Source: an uncultured Bacteroides sp. (lineage in GTDB: Bacteria; Bacteroidota; Bacteroidia; Bacteroidales; Bacteroidaceae). From it: a stretch of DNA of 64,000 nt. The translations under genes were made by a program, and so were the position numbers. Positions 36,256 through 44,314 of this stretch are shown here, piece after piece. The DNA lies in the NCBI RefSeq assembly GCF_963677685.1, contig NZ_OY782185.1, positions 62,001-126,000 on the forward strand, in the 5' to 3' direction. The notes under the pieces were generated by a model. That model was not told the DNA's origin, searched no databases, and saw nothing but the letters and a program-made list of their open reading frames with translations. Numbering within the stretch: the first letter of the stretch is position 1; each line of letters begins with the position of its first letter.

Positions 36256-37032
36256 ATGAAAGAAGAGTTCATTAATCTAACAAAAGAAAATATCGACAAA
36301 GAACATATATGTTGTGCCATATCTGACAAAAAATGTAAAGACGGATATGAGAAGAAAAAAGAATGGCTCAAAAAGGAGTTAGACAATGGATATGTTTTCC
36401 GGAGAATTAATGAGAGAGCGAAAGTCTTTGTGGAATATGGTCCGGCTGAAAATGCATGGGTTCCAGTTGAAGCGCCTAACTACCTAATGATCAATTGCCT
36501 TTGGGTATCTGGACAATACAAAGGCAAAGGCTATGCCAAAGAGTTACTGCAATTCGTGGTAGATGACGCAATCAAAATGAATAAGCAAGGGCTAGTGACC
36601 GTAGCAGGCGCTACAAAATTTCACTTTATGAGTGATACGAAATGGCTTTTGCGACAAGGGTTTGAGATTATCCAAAAACTCCCTCACGGCTTCGTCTTAC
36701 TAGCGCGAAAATTAGAACCTACTGCTCCTACTCCCCAATTTAAAGATACAGTACTTACAGGAACGTGCCCGGAAAAGAAAGGAGTAGTCGTCTATTATTC
36801 TAATCGGTGCCCTTTTACAGAATATCACGTGCACCAATCTCTAGTAGAGACAACGAAAAAAAGAAATTTACCGCTAACCATTATCAAACTTGAAACAATG
36901 GAGCAGGCACAAACGGCGCCTACTCCTGCTACTATTTTCAGTCTATTCTATAATGGACAATTTGTAACCACAGATATCAGCGTATGTATGGATAGTCGGT
37001 TTGATAAAGTACTCTCAAAGGTAGAACTGTAG
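36256..37032 (+). CDS. GNAT acetyltransferase with C-terminal YoaP domain
   Basis: The 258-residue protein has an N-terminal GNAT domain (CLWVSGQYKGKGYAKELLQF is the CoA loop, about residues 78-97). A C-terminal YoaP domain begins at KKGVVVYYSNRCPFTEYHV and has a thioredoxin-like look with one Cys (NRCPF). This matches the E. coli YoaP architecture. It is divergent from an AraC/GyrI regulator that may control it. Substrate unknown. Confidence 0.88.
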   Translation: MKEEFINLTKENIDKEHICCAISDKKCKDGYEKKKEWLKKELDNGYVFRRINERAKVFVEYGPAENAWVPVEAPNYLMINCLWVSGQYKGKGYAKELLQFVVDDAIKMNKQGLVTVAGATKFHFMSDTKWLLRQGFEIIQKLPHGFVLLARKLEPTAPTPQFKDTVLTGTCPEKKGVVVYYSNRCPFTEYHVHQSLVETTKKRNLPLTIIKLETMEQAQTAPTPATIFSLFYNGQFVTTDISVCMDSRFDKVLSKVEL

Positions 37033-37050
37033 AATCATCCGATCTTCCTA

Positions 37051-37710
37051 TCAGGAAAAGAAATGTACTTCTCCTGTTTTCATGTCATACATACTACCTA
37101 CAATGAGTATCTGTCCTTGTTCTTCCATCTCTTTAAGGATAGGGCTCATTGTTCGTATCTGTTCAAGAGATTGTTCCACATTATATTTGCAAACAAGGTC
37201 AGCAAACTCGGCATTAGAAGAGGTCTGTTCACCTTCAAAATGTTCTGAAGCAGCTTCTAAAGCCGGCTGTATTTTAGATAATAGCGTAGTAATGTTACCT
37301 AATCTTACCTCATCAATAGCCGACTGGATGGCACCGCAATATTCGTGTCCAAGCACAAGTATCAGCTTAGCACCCGAAATTTTACACGCATACTCAAGAC
37401 TACCGAGAATATCATCATTCACAATATTTCCGGCAACTCTCGCCACAAATAAATCGCCAATGCCCCGATGAAAAACATCTTCAACCGGAACTCTAGAATC
37501 CAGGCACGAGAGTACCACTGCCAAAGGGTATTGACCTATTGCGGCATCACGCACCCTTTGGGTATTATTTCTAACGGTTAAGTTATCTTCTGTGAAATCT
37601 TTATTTCCTCGTTTCAAGAGGTCTAATATATCTGTAGGAGACAATTTTGCTCGTTGTTCTTCGGTTAGAACCGTATTTGCGAGCATTTCGTTTAATAATT
37701 CTGATTGCAT
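37051..37710 (-). CDS. Beta-class carbonic anhydrase
   Basis: The 219-residue enzyme interconverts CO2 and bicarbonate. The zinc ligands are visible: the Cys of VLSCLDSRVPVE (about residue 64) with its Asp-Arg pair, and the His and Cys of LGHEYCGAI (about residues 122-125). The length and motif spacing are normal. No signal peptide is seen, so it is cytoplasmic. It converges with the YoaP gene 18 nt away. Confidence 0.95.
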   Translation of the reverse strand: MQSELLNEMLANTVLTEEQRAKLSPTDILDLLKRGNKDFTEDNLTVRNNTQRVRDAAIGQYPLAVVLSCLDSRVPVEDVFHRGIGDLFVARVAGNIVNDDILGSLEYACKISGAKLILVLGHEYCGAIQSAIDEVRLGNITTLLSKIQPALEAASEHFEGEQTSSNAEFADLVCKYNVEQSLEQIRTMSPILKEMEEQGQILIVGSMYDMKTGEVHFFS

Positions 37711-37804
37711 ATTTTCAATCTTTAAAAGTACAAGTAAACAACGTTTGCTCTGATTGGAAAATAAAACAATAAATTAAATAGAAATGTTTGATGAGATAAA
37801 AGCG

Positions 37805-37812
37805 TATCTTTG
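37805..37812 (+). promoter_or_regulatory. Putative -7 box
   Basis: TATCTTTG matches TAnnTTTG and lies 37 nt before the ATG at 37850. Confidence 0.45.
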
Positions 37813-37849
37813 CAGCAATAGCCAATGAGGCATTAATAAAATATAAGAT

Positions 37850-38515
37850 ATGAGATCAAAAGACTTAAAACCGACAGAACCGGCAAGATTATTAGTAATA
37901 GGCGAAGATTCTAATTTACAATGGTCAGATACAGCAACAGAGGTTGCCATGTTTGCCGATTATTTCTTTCGCAATTTTCCTGAAGATCACGGTGAACGCA
38001 GCCGCAACGTTGAAGCACGGAATTTATTTAATCATCTTGCCTACGTTACTCTGAATAGTTTTGAGCCTGATGAAATTTATATCACTAATTTGTGCAACGA
38101 CTATGTAACACCGGCTCCTAAAGGAAAGAGAACCTTTATTCCAGAAGAAAAAGCGGTAAGAGGATTAGCTCACATTGAATGGTTGTTAGAACAATATCCC
38201 ACTATTGAGTACGTACTATGCATGTCTCTACAGACTAATTATTGGCTTCAAAAATTAGGCTTTTATGGCAATGATGAGGCTTTTATACAAGGTGCACAAC
38301 CACGCCGCAAAGGGTTAGAAGACATTGAAGCACCTTTCTATCAACCTGTTGATGGAAAAAGTTACAGAACGATTCTTGGCAAAGTATATGACGCCGAAAA
38401 ACATCCGGTAAAGGTGATCCCTATCCTACCCGCCAAAAGCTATCCGCTAAAAGACAGGGATGAAGAGTTATATACTGAAGCTTACAAAAATATCAGAAAC
38501 CATTTTCGTAAATAA
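37850..38515 (+). CDS. Conserved hypothetical, possibly uracil-DNA-glycosylase-like fold
   Basis: The 221-residue soluble protein has ARLLVIGEDSNLQWSD near the start, reminiscent of the GxDP-like first motif of uracil-DNA glycosylases, and IYITNLCNDYVTPAPKGKRT and VIPILPAKSYPL further on. The fold guess is weak. It has its own promoter and converges on an MBL gene. Confidence 0.6.
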   Translation: MRSKDLKPTEPARLLVIGEDSNLQWSDTATEVAMFADYFFRNFPEDHGERSRNVEARNLFNHLAYVTLNSFEPDEIYITNLCNDYVTPAPKGKRTFIPEEKAVRGLAHIEWLLEQYPTIEYVLCMSLQTNYWLQKLGFYGNDEAFIQGAQPRRKGLEDIEAPFYQPVDGKSYRTILGKVYDAEKHPVKVIPILPAKSYPLKDRDEELYTEAYKNIRNHFRK

Positions 38516-38526
38516 AAGACAAGCAC

Positions 38527-39255
38527 CTATTGCATCTGCCTGATACGTACTTCAATATCAGTATCACATTTCAATTCATTTTTCAATTCATTGATGGCAG
38601 TTGTACTATAATGATAAGGATAAAGCACCTTTGGCGAAAACATTCGGGCGGCATTTGCCGCTTGCTTTACCGTCATGGTATAGGGTTGATTCACTGGTAG
38701 AAATGCCACATCAATATCTTTTAATTCTTTCATTTCAGGAATATCTTCCGTATCTCCGGCAACGTAGATGCGTAAACCGTCTAAAGTCAAAATATAGCCA
38801 TTATCACGATAGCGAGGATGATACATTTTATTCTCAGGTGTAGTGTTATAAGCAGGAACGGCCTCAAGGAGAACATCATTCAAGATAGTCATCTGATCTC
38901 CATTCTTCATCACTTTCCCTTTTCTTATCTTTTTCTGGCTGGCTTCATTGGCCACTAATTCAGTCGTTTTTTTTGAAACAGTCTGAATAGCTTTCAAGTC
39001 AAGATGATCAGGATGTTCATGTGTAATCAGTACTGCATCAGCTTTGGGAAAGGTCGTATAATCGGCAAACTGAGATACCGGATCTATCTGAATAAACTTC
39101 CCATCATAAGTAAGCATCAAACTACCATGTTTGATAAAAGTAATCACTACCGTTTTATTATTTTTCGTTTTAAACGTATCCGTTTCATAAGGCTCTGCCG
39201 AAGCGATACTTCCTATGCCAATAGCACACAAAAACATCATCAATTTCTTTTTCAT
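38527..39255 (-). CDS. Exported metallo-beta-lactamase-fold hydrolase
   Basis: The 242-residue protein has a signal peptide (MKKKLMMFLCAIGIGSIASA) and the MBL metal motif THEHPDHLD at about residues 78-86. VAGDTEDIPE and a late YPYHYS histidine supply further ligands. The layout resembles the UlaG/YkfM-like lactonase branch. The substrate is unknown and it is probably periplasmic. Confidence 0.85.
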   Translation of the reverse strand: MKKKLMMFLCAIGIGSIASAEPYETDTFKTKNNKTVVITFIKHGSLMLTYDGKFIQIDPVSQFADYTTFPKADAVLITHEHPDHLDLKAIQTVSKKTTELVANEASQKKIRKGKVMKNGDQMTILNDVLLEAVPAYNTTPENKMYHPRYRDNGYILTLDGLRIYVAGDTEDIPEMKELKDIDVAFLPVNQPYTMTVKQAANAARMFSPKVLYPYHYSTTAINELKNELKCDTDIEVRIRQMQ

Positions 39256-39357
39256 AATCGGAATCTTTTATAAATTCAAGATATAACTTTAAAATAAAAC
39301 AGAGAGCCTCCCCTCATTGTTCTATTCACAAATATACAGTATTTAAAAAGATATCAT

Positions 39358-39365
39358 TACTTTTG
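39358..39365 (+). promoter_or_regulatory. Putative -7 box of the pentapeptide-repeat gene
   Basis: TACTTTTG matches TAnnTTTG, 29 nt before the ATG at 39395. Confidence 0.45.
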
Positions 39366-39394
39366 TCTATCGCTGATTCAAAAAAAAGACCCAA

Positions 39395-40033
39395 ATGAAA
39401 ATAGTTTCTCCAAGACTACCTAAACAGCTTCATGACAACAATGATTTGTACGGCACCATTGAACATTATTCTGAAGAGATAGAAGAACAGGCATTCACAA
39501 ACCAAACATTAATGGATAGTGTAAAAAGTCAGTTAGCTTTTCAATCGTGTAGCTTCAGCCATTGCATTTTCAGAGAATGCGAATTTAAAAAAGCTAGATT
39601 TTGCGATGTTGAATTTAAAAATTGTGATCTATCCAACATCAAATTACAAGATGCCAGCTTTTGTAGGGTCACATTCACCGACTGTAAACTAATGGGTACT
39701 AATTTAACCGGAAGTTCGTTCAACCAAATACTTTTTCAGCAATGCAGTGCCCCTTACGCTTTATTGTCCGCAAGCAAAATGCGCAACATGTATTTTGATA
39801 AAAATGACTTTCATGGATCCGCATTCGATAGCTGCCTGCTCGAACATATAGCCTTTGACTCTTGCATTTTCACAGAAGCTGATTTTTCGCAAACAGCCTT
39901 AAAATACATCGATCTGTCTTCTTGTGAAATAAATGCTATTCATTTAAACGTCAGTGATTTAAGAGGAGCTACAGTCAACTCTATACAAGCATTGGAGCTA
40001 TCAAAGTTGTTAGGAATCATTATAAAAGAGTAA
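39395..40033 (+). CDS. Pentapeptide-repeat protein
   Basis: The 212-residue protein has many A(N/D)LxF-type repeats: CSFSHCIFRECEFKKARF, CDLSNIKLQDASFCRVTF and TEADFSQTALKYIDLSS. These form a right-handed quadrilateral helix. Some members mimic DNA and protect gyrase, but nothing here shows that role. It ends 17 nt before an SDR gene in the same direction. Confidence 0.88.
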   Translation: MKIVSPRLPKQLHDNNDLYGTIEHYSEEIEEQAFTNQTLMDSVKSQLAFQSCSFSHCIFRECEFKKARFCDVEFKNCDLSNIKLQDASFCRVTFTDCKLMGTNLTGSSFNQILFQQCSAPYALLSASKMRNMYFDKNDFHGSAFDSCLLEHIAFDSCIFTEADFSQTALKYIDLSSCEINAIHLNVSDLRGATVNSIQALELSKLLGIIIKE

Positions 40034-40050
40034 CAGTAAGCATTATTAGT

Positions 40051-40785
40051 ATGAAACGAATCATCATTGTAGGAGCAACATCCGGAATAGGATATGAGAT
40101 AGCTAAACTTTATGTGGATAAAGGTTGGCTGGTAGGTATAGCAGGCAGACGTGAAGAAGCGTTGCTCGAATTACAATCTCACGCACCGGAAAGAATACAG
40201 ATACAACAATTAGATGTTACTGCTAATGATGCTCCCCAAAAGCTACATACTCTTATTGAAAAGCTAGGAGGAATGGATCTTTTTCTACTGAGTTCAGGTA
40301 TCGGTAGCCAGAATATTAAGCTAAATACGGATATTGAAATTCATACAGCTCAAACCAATGTGGAAGGATTTATTCGGATGACAACAACTGTCTTTAATTA
40401 CTTTAAAACAGTGGACGGAGGGCACTTGGCAGTCATCAGCTCGATAGCGGGAACAAAAGGATTGGGATCCGCTCCGGCATACTCTGCCACCAAACGTTTT
40501 CAGAATACTTATATCGATGCGTTAACACAGTTAGCTCGCATGGAGAAACTGAACATTCATTTCACAGATATTCGTCCGGGCTTTGTTGCAACAGCTCTGC
40601 TAAAGAATCGCAAATACCCGCTTTTAATGCAAGTAGAACACGTGGCAAAGTGCATAGTAAAAGCACTCGATAAGAAGAAAAGAGTAGCAGTTATTGACTT
40701 CCGCTATGCCCTCCTTGTCTTCTTTTGGAGAGCCATCCCCCAAATTTTATGGGAAAGGTTACCTATCAGGAATGATCAGAAGTAA
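40051..40785 (+). CDS. Short-chain dehydrogenase/reductase
   Basis: The 244-residue oxidoreductase has the NAD(P) loop VGATSGIGYEIA at about residues 6-17, LSSGIG in place of the usual NNAG, catalytic Ser in VISSIAG, and YSATK (Tyr and Lys) at about residues 149-153. The Arg of AGRREEA after beta-2 favours NADPH. Substrate unknown. It ends on the base before the convergent YfcH-lipocalin stop. Confidence 0.9.
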   Translation: MKRIIIVGATSGIGYEIAKLYVDKGWLVGIAGRREEALLELQSHAPERIQIQQLDVTANDAPQKLHTLIEKLGGMDLFLLSSGIGSQNIKLNTDIEIHTAQTNVEGFIRMTTTVFNYFKTVDGGHLAVISSIAGTKGLGSAPAYSATKRFQNTYIDALTQLARMEKLNIHFTDIRPGFVATALLKNRKYPLLMQVEHVAKCIVKALDKKKRVAVIDFRYALLVFFWRAIPQILWERLPIRNDQK

Positions 40786-42090
40786 CTATTTCTGTTTCAC
40801 CCATATAAGTTTTGAAATATCGTATCCCCTACTTGCCGCTCGTTCCAGAAGTTTGAGTTTCACCTCCTCAGTAAGGGAAGGAGTGCGACTTAATATCCAT
40901 AAATATTTATTGGAACTGCTGCCAACAAGTGCGTAACTATAATGTTCTTCATCAAGCTCCAGCACATAATAATCCGAGTAGAACCACAAGAAAAAGGAGA
41001 CCTTTAGTTTACCCGGCTGACTAGCGTCAGGCAATTTTGCCTTACCCACAGCAACTTTCCGCTTGCCTTCAAAGCTATGTAGATAACCACTGTTTTCCAC
41101 CCGTATTTTTCCATTGGGCAAAAGCATGTATTCTGCCGTAACTCCCACCAAGTTTCGCTCAAAGCGATTATCAAAGCGAGCTATCTCATACCATTTACCC
41201 ATGTAGCGATTTAAATCGAGCCGAGTTACCGTCCGAACATCAATACCCGACAAGAAGTGTTCAATTGTTGGTGAAGTAAAAACGAAACCGGATTCTATCA
41301 ATTTATTAGGCTTTACACATTGCCCTGTAGTTACAAATCCGGCAGCTTCACCCAAAAAGAGAGAGAGAAAAGCAGCGGGCAATAGAATCTTTAAAAAACT
41401 GTGATAATGAGAAGCGAGTTTATTCATAAAGTCAGATTGTGTAACGATTTGAGGCGCAACAAAATTTATAACTCCACTAAGCGAAGGTGTTGCTATGATA
41501 TGCGCCATTGCTTTATTCAGGTCACAAATATCAATCCACGGGAACAGCTGGGTGCCAGGACCAATAGTCACCGCCAACTTCATCTTCAAAGGACGAAGCA
41601 TCTGCTCCAATGCTCCACCATCAGGAGAGAGTACCACTCCAAAACGAGTGATAACTAATCTCGTTTCCGGCGAAACCTTAGAAGCTTCATTCTCCCAGCG
41701 ATAGCATAAATCAGCCAAAAAGCCCTCTCCTCGTTCCTCAGTGCTTTCGTCAAAACATCCCTCAGCAGGATAATATCCCACCGCTGAAGTAGAAATAAAC
41801 AAGAAAGGCTTTTGCGTTAAAGCATTAATAGCCTGCACAATACTACGGGTTACACGCACCCTGCTAGCAACAAGCTCTTTCTTATAATCTTCCGTCCATC
41901 GACGATTAATAGTAGCACCTGCCAGATTAATAACCACATCGCAATAAGACAAAGTATGCATCAGTTGCCCCGACATATTGTCTTTGAACATCATTCTGCC
42001 CAAAGGAACAACCTGATGCCCCTGCCCCATAAGAAAAGCAGTAAGATGCTTTCCAACAAATCCACTGGCTCCACTGATCGCTATTTTCAT
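40786..42090 (-). CDS. YfcH-like epimerase fused to a lipocalin
   Basis: The 434-residue protein joins two families. Residues 1-270 are a TIGR01777/YfcH extended SDR: GASGFVGKHLTAFLMGQGH, VINLAGATINRRWTEDYKKE and a DUF1731-like GQCVKPNKLIESGFVF. Residues 280-434 are a Blc-type lipocalin (RYMGKWYEIARFDNRFERNL, YWILSRTP-like LWILSRTPSLTEEV). There is no signal peptide, which is odd because bacterial lipocalins are normally outer-membrane lipoproteins. Here the barrel would be cytoplasmic. Role unknown. Confidence 0.9.
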   Translation of the reverse strand: MKIAISGASGFVGKHLTAFLMGQGHQVVPLGRMMFKDNMSGQLMHTLSYCDVVINLAGATINRRWTEDYKKELVASRVRVTRSIVQAINALTQKPFLFISTSAVGYYPAEGCFDESTEERGEGFLADLCYRWENEASKVSPETRLVITRFGVVLSPDGGALEQMLRPLKMKLAVTIGPGTQLFPWIDICDLNKAMAHIIATPSLSGVINFVAPQIVTQSDFMNKLASHYHSFLKILLPAAFLSLFLGEAAGFVTTGQCVKPNKLIESGFVFTSPTIEHFLSGIDVRTVTRLDLNRYMGKWYEIARFDNRFERNLVGVTAEYMLLPNGKIRVENSGYLHSFEGKRKVAVGKAKLPDASQPGKLKVSFFLWFYSDYYVLELDEEHYSYALVGSSSNKYLWILSRTPSLTEEVKLKLLERAASRGYDISKLIWVKQK

Positions 42091-42135
42091 CCTTTTACAG
42101 ATTATAATTCTTGTGCAGACCTCAATAAATATCTT

Positions 42136-42750
42136 CTATTTCAAAGCTTTAACAACACGTAAAGCCTCTTCAACATGCTGCTCTGCATTTGTTAAAGAAT
42201 CGAACATAAAGACTACTTTTCCTTTTTTATTTACCACATAAGTCACACGTCCTGGAATTGTCCCCATTACACTAGCAGGAACACCAAACAGCTTACGCAC
42301 TTGATTGCCTTCATCACTAAGTAAAGTAAAGTTAAGATGGTATTTGTCAGCAAAATCCAAATGACTCTGTACCGACTGTCCGCTAATACCAATAATCATT
42401 GTGTTTTCATTCTCAAACACTTCGAATTGATCACGAAACGAACACGCTTCCTTAGTACAACCCGGAGTATCATCTTTTGGGTAGAAATAAATAACCAAAT
42501 TTTTCTTACCTAGCACAGATTTAAGATCAAAAGTCTCACCATACTGATCTAGCAAGGAAAATTCCGGTACAGTGCTCCCCACCTTAACAACCTCTTTTTT
42601 CTCTGTCTTTTCAGGAGCCATCGAATAAGCAGGCAAACTGAACAATATCAGAAGAGAAACAATTAATGAGAATAAAGAGAACATTCTAACCTCTCCATTC
42701 TTCCACATACCCTGAGCAGTATTTCTTTGTAATGCTATTACCTTTTCCAT
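42136..42750 (-). CDS. bcp: Bcp-type thiol peroxidase (peroxiredoxin), membrane-targeted
   Basis: The start at ATG 42750 gives 204 residues; an inner ATG at 42684 is also possible because it directly precedes the hydrophobic segment FSLFSLIVSLLILFSLPAYS. The peroxiredoxin core carries FYPKDDTPGCTKEACSFRD, with the peroxidatic Cys in PGCT and the second Cys five residues on. It reduces hydroperoxides. The signal-like segment suggests a periplasmic form, unusual for Bcp. Confidence 0.9.
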   Translation of the reverse strand: MEKVIALQRNTAQGMWKNGEVRMFSLFSLIVSLLILFSLPAYSMAPEKTEKKEVVKVGSTVPEFSLLDQYGETFDLKSVLGKKNLVIYFYPKDDTPGCTKEACSFRDQFEVFENENTMIIGISGQSVQSHLDFADKYHLNFTLLSDEGNQVRKLFGVPASVMGTIPGRVTYVVNKKGKVVFMFDSLTNAEQHVEEALRVVKALK

Positions 42751-42990
42751 CGTTGATGCATTTTTATTAGTCAATATTCTAAAATAACAAATAGGAGTTG
42801 GCAATGTTCTTCTTTACTTGAAGATATTGCTAAGCAAGGATAAAGTAAAACCAAACGACACGGGTTAGCTTTTTCACAAAAATATTCATCTATTTTTTGT
42901 ATATTTGAGCTTTCTATCTTTTCCAATATAAAAACAAACCTTCCCCAAAAACACGATTCATTACCTCGCTTCACACATGAAAATTACGCA

Positions 42991-43051
42991 GTCTCCATAT
43001 GGAGACCCGACACTCCCCGCATGAAGTCTCTATAGTCTCCACATGGGAAAC
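42991..43051. repeat. GTCTCC palindrome cluster
   Basis: A perfect 16-bp palindrome GTCTCCATATGGAGAC at 42991-43006 is followed by a second imperfect copy GTCTCCACATGGGAAAC at 43035-43051. A GTCTC half-site lies between them. This could be an operator array or a small dispersed repeat. Confidence 0.45.
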
Positions 43052-43130
43052 GAAGAGAAGAAAGCAAGAAAAGTACAAAAGGAAGCTATGAAATAAGTAT
43101 AATGATAGGCTTAAAGATGCTAAGAAAACC

Positions 43131-43138
43131 TATCTTTG
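43131..43138 (+). promoter_or_regulatory. Putative -7 box of the FKBP gene
   Basis: TATCTTTG matches TAnnTTTG but ends only 4 nt before the ATG at 43143. If used, the transcript would be leaderless or the true start would lie further in. Confidence 0.4.
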
Positions 43139-43142
43139 TTTC

Positions 43143-43544
43143 ATGAGTTTAAAGCACCAAGCATATAAAGAAGAGAATATCCGTTTTTTAGAAGAGAATC
43201 TGGAAGATGAAGATGTTATGGAACTACCTTCAGGTGTTCAGTATAAAGTGATATTAAAAGGCAGAGGAGCTATCCCTACAAAGAAGAGTACTGTAAAAGT
43301 GCACTACAGAGGTACAATGATAGACGGTAAAGAGTTCGACAACTCTTTTAGCAGAAAACGCCCTGAAGTATTCAGAGTAAACGAAGTTATTCAGGGATGG
43401 CAAGATGCGTTGATGGCAATGCCTTTAGGATCTAGATGGATGGTCTACATTCCATACGAACTAGGATATGGCACACGGGCATGTGGCAATATCAAAGCAT
43501 ATTCTACTTTAATCTTTGAAGTTGAACTACTTGGAGTGAAGTAA
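43143..43544 (+). CDS. FKBP-type peptidyl-prolyl isomerase
   Basis: The 133-residue protein has a short helical N-terminus and one FKBP domain: VKVHYRGTMIDGKEFDNSF, VNEVIQGWQDALMAMPLGSR and YELGYGTRACGNI. The active-site residues Tyr, Phe, Asp and Trp of the family are recognisable. No signal peptide is present, so it acts in the cytoplasm. It converges on the DNA-metabolism gene with a 2-nt gap. Confidence 0.92.
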   Translation: MSLKHQAYKEENIRFLEENLEDEDVMELPSGVQYKVILKGRGAIPTKKSTVKVHYRGTMIDGKEFDNSFSRKRPEVFRVNEVIQGWQDALMAMPLGSRWMVYIPYELGYGTRACGNIKAYSTLIFEVELLGVK

Positions 43545-43546
43545 CT

Positions 43547-44314
43547 CTACGATTGCTTTTCGGTGAGGTATTTCCAGAAACGTACAGGCATATTTTGTTT
43601 ATGCAACCTTGGGTTGGTACGTTCTTTAATAGCGATAGAGGTAAAATAGGTTTTCCACAGTTTTTGAAAGAGCTTTTCATCCTGATCCATCAAGCTCTCA
43701 TCGAGCATCCCACTCACCAGATGGGCAGCTTCAGAGTCGAACGTGATCTCCGTAACTGTTTGTAGATCATAGAAATAACCATATTGCCGTTTAAGATCAT
43801 ACACAATCCATTTCTGATCGGAAAAGCGATCTTGAAAATGAGGAATAACAAGAGCTAAAACATTATATAAAGGCTCAAAAGCAGCAAAAAAAGTGCCATC
43901 CGCCGCCTTTTGAAAACGAGCAAATTGCATGATGCGCGTACGCTCATGATCTACTTTTTTCCATATCTTTGATAATTCGAGCACATCAGGATCAGCAAAG
44001 TTAACTTCTATGGAACGAGAAGCATCTATAGCCTTACGGATATAACGAAACATAAGTATGTCAACCTCAGGCAATTCTGAAAGCCAACAAACACTAAGAC
44101 ATGATAGAGCGGAAAACGAAATTTTCTTCCGAAGTCCATTCCACACGCGGGTAGATTTATCCTCATCTGTGCACACCGTAAAAACTTCGTCGCAAAAAAG
44201 CGGTAACGGTTCTCCTTCGGCTAACAAAATATCCGGAAAGGTTTTGCGAAAGTAAGCATCGAAGACGGCTGTCAACAATCCGTCGAATGTTTTGTCATAG
44301 ATAAAAACGATCAT
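43547..44314 (-). CDS. TIGR03915-type DNA metabolism protein (DUF4130)
   Basis: The 255-residue protein starts FIYDKTFDGLLTAVFDAY, the hallmark of TIGR03915. It contains HERTRIMQFARFQKAADGTF and WIVYDLKRQYGYFYD, the DUF4130 core. Its start overlaps the stop of the radical SAM gene by 4 nt. The pair is widely conserved and predicted to act in DNA repair or modification; the reaction is unknown. Confidence 0.9.
   Translation of the reverse strand: MIVFIYDKTFDGLLTAVFDAYFRKTFPDILLAEGEPLPLFCDEVFTVCTDEDKSTRVWNGLRKKISFSALSCLSVCWLSELPEVDILMFRYIRKAIDASRSIEVNFADPDVLELSKIWKKVDHERTRIMQFARFQKAADGTFFAAFEPLYNVLALVIPHFQDRFSDQKWIVYDLKRQYGYFYDLQTVTEITFDSEAAHLVSGMLDESLMDQDEKLFQKLWKTYFTSIAIKERTNPRLHKQNMPVRFWKYLTEKQS

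Larger units (their letters stand above)
42751..43142. other. Gap with GTCTCC palindromes before the FKBP gene
   Basis: This 392-bp gap holds no convincing gene. The left half is AT-rich. The right half contains the GTCTCC palindromes and the FKBP promoter listed separately. Confidence 0.5.
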
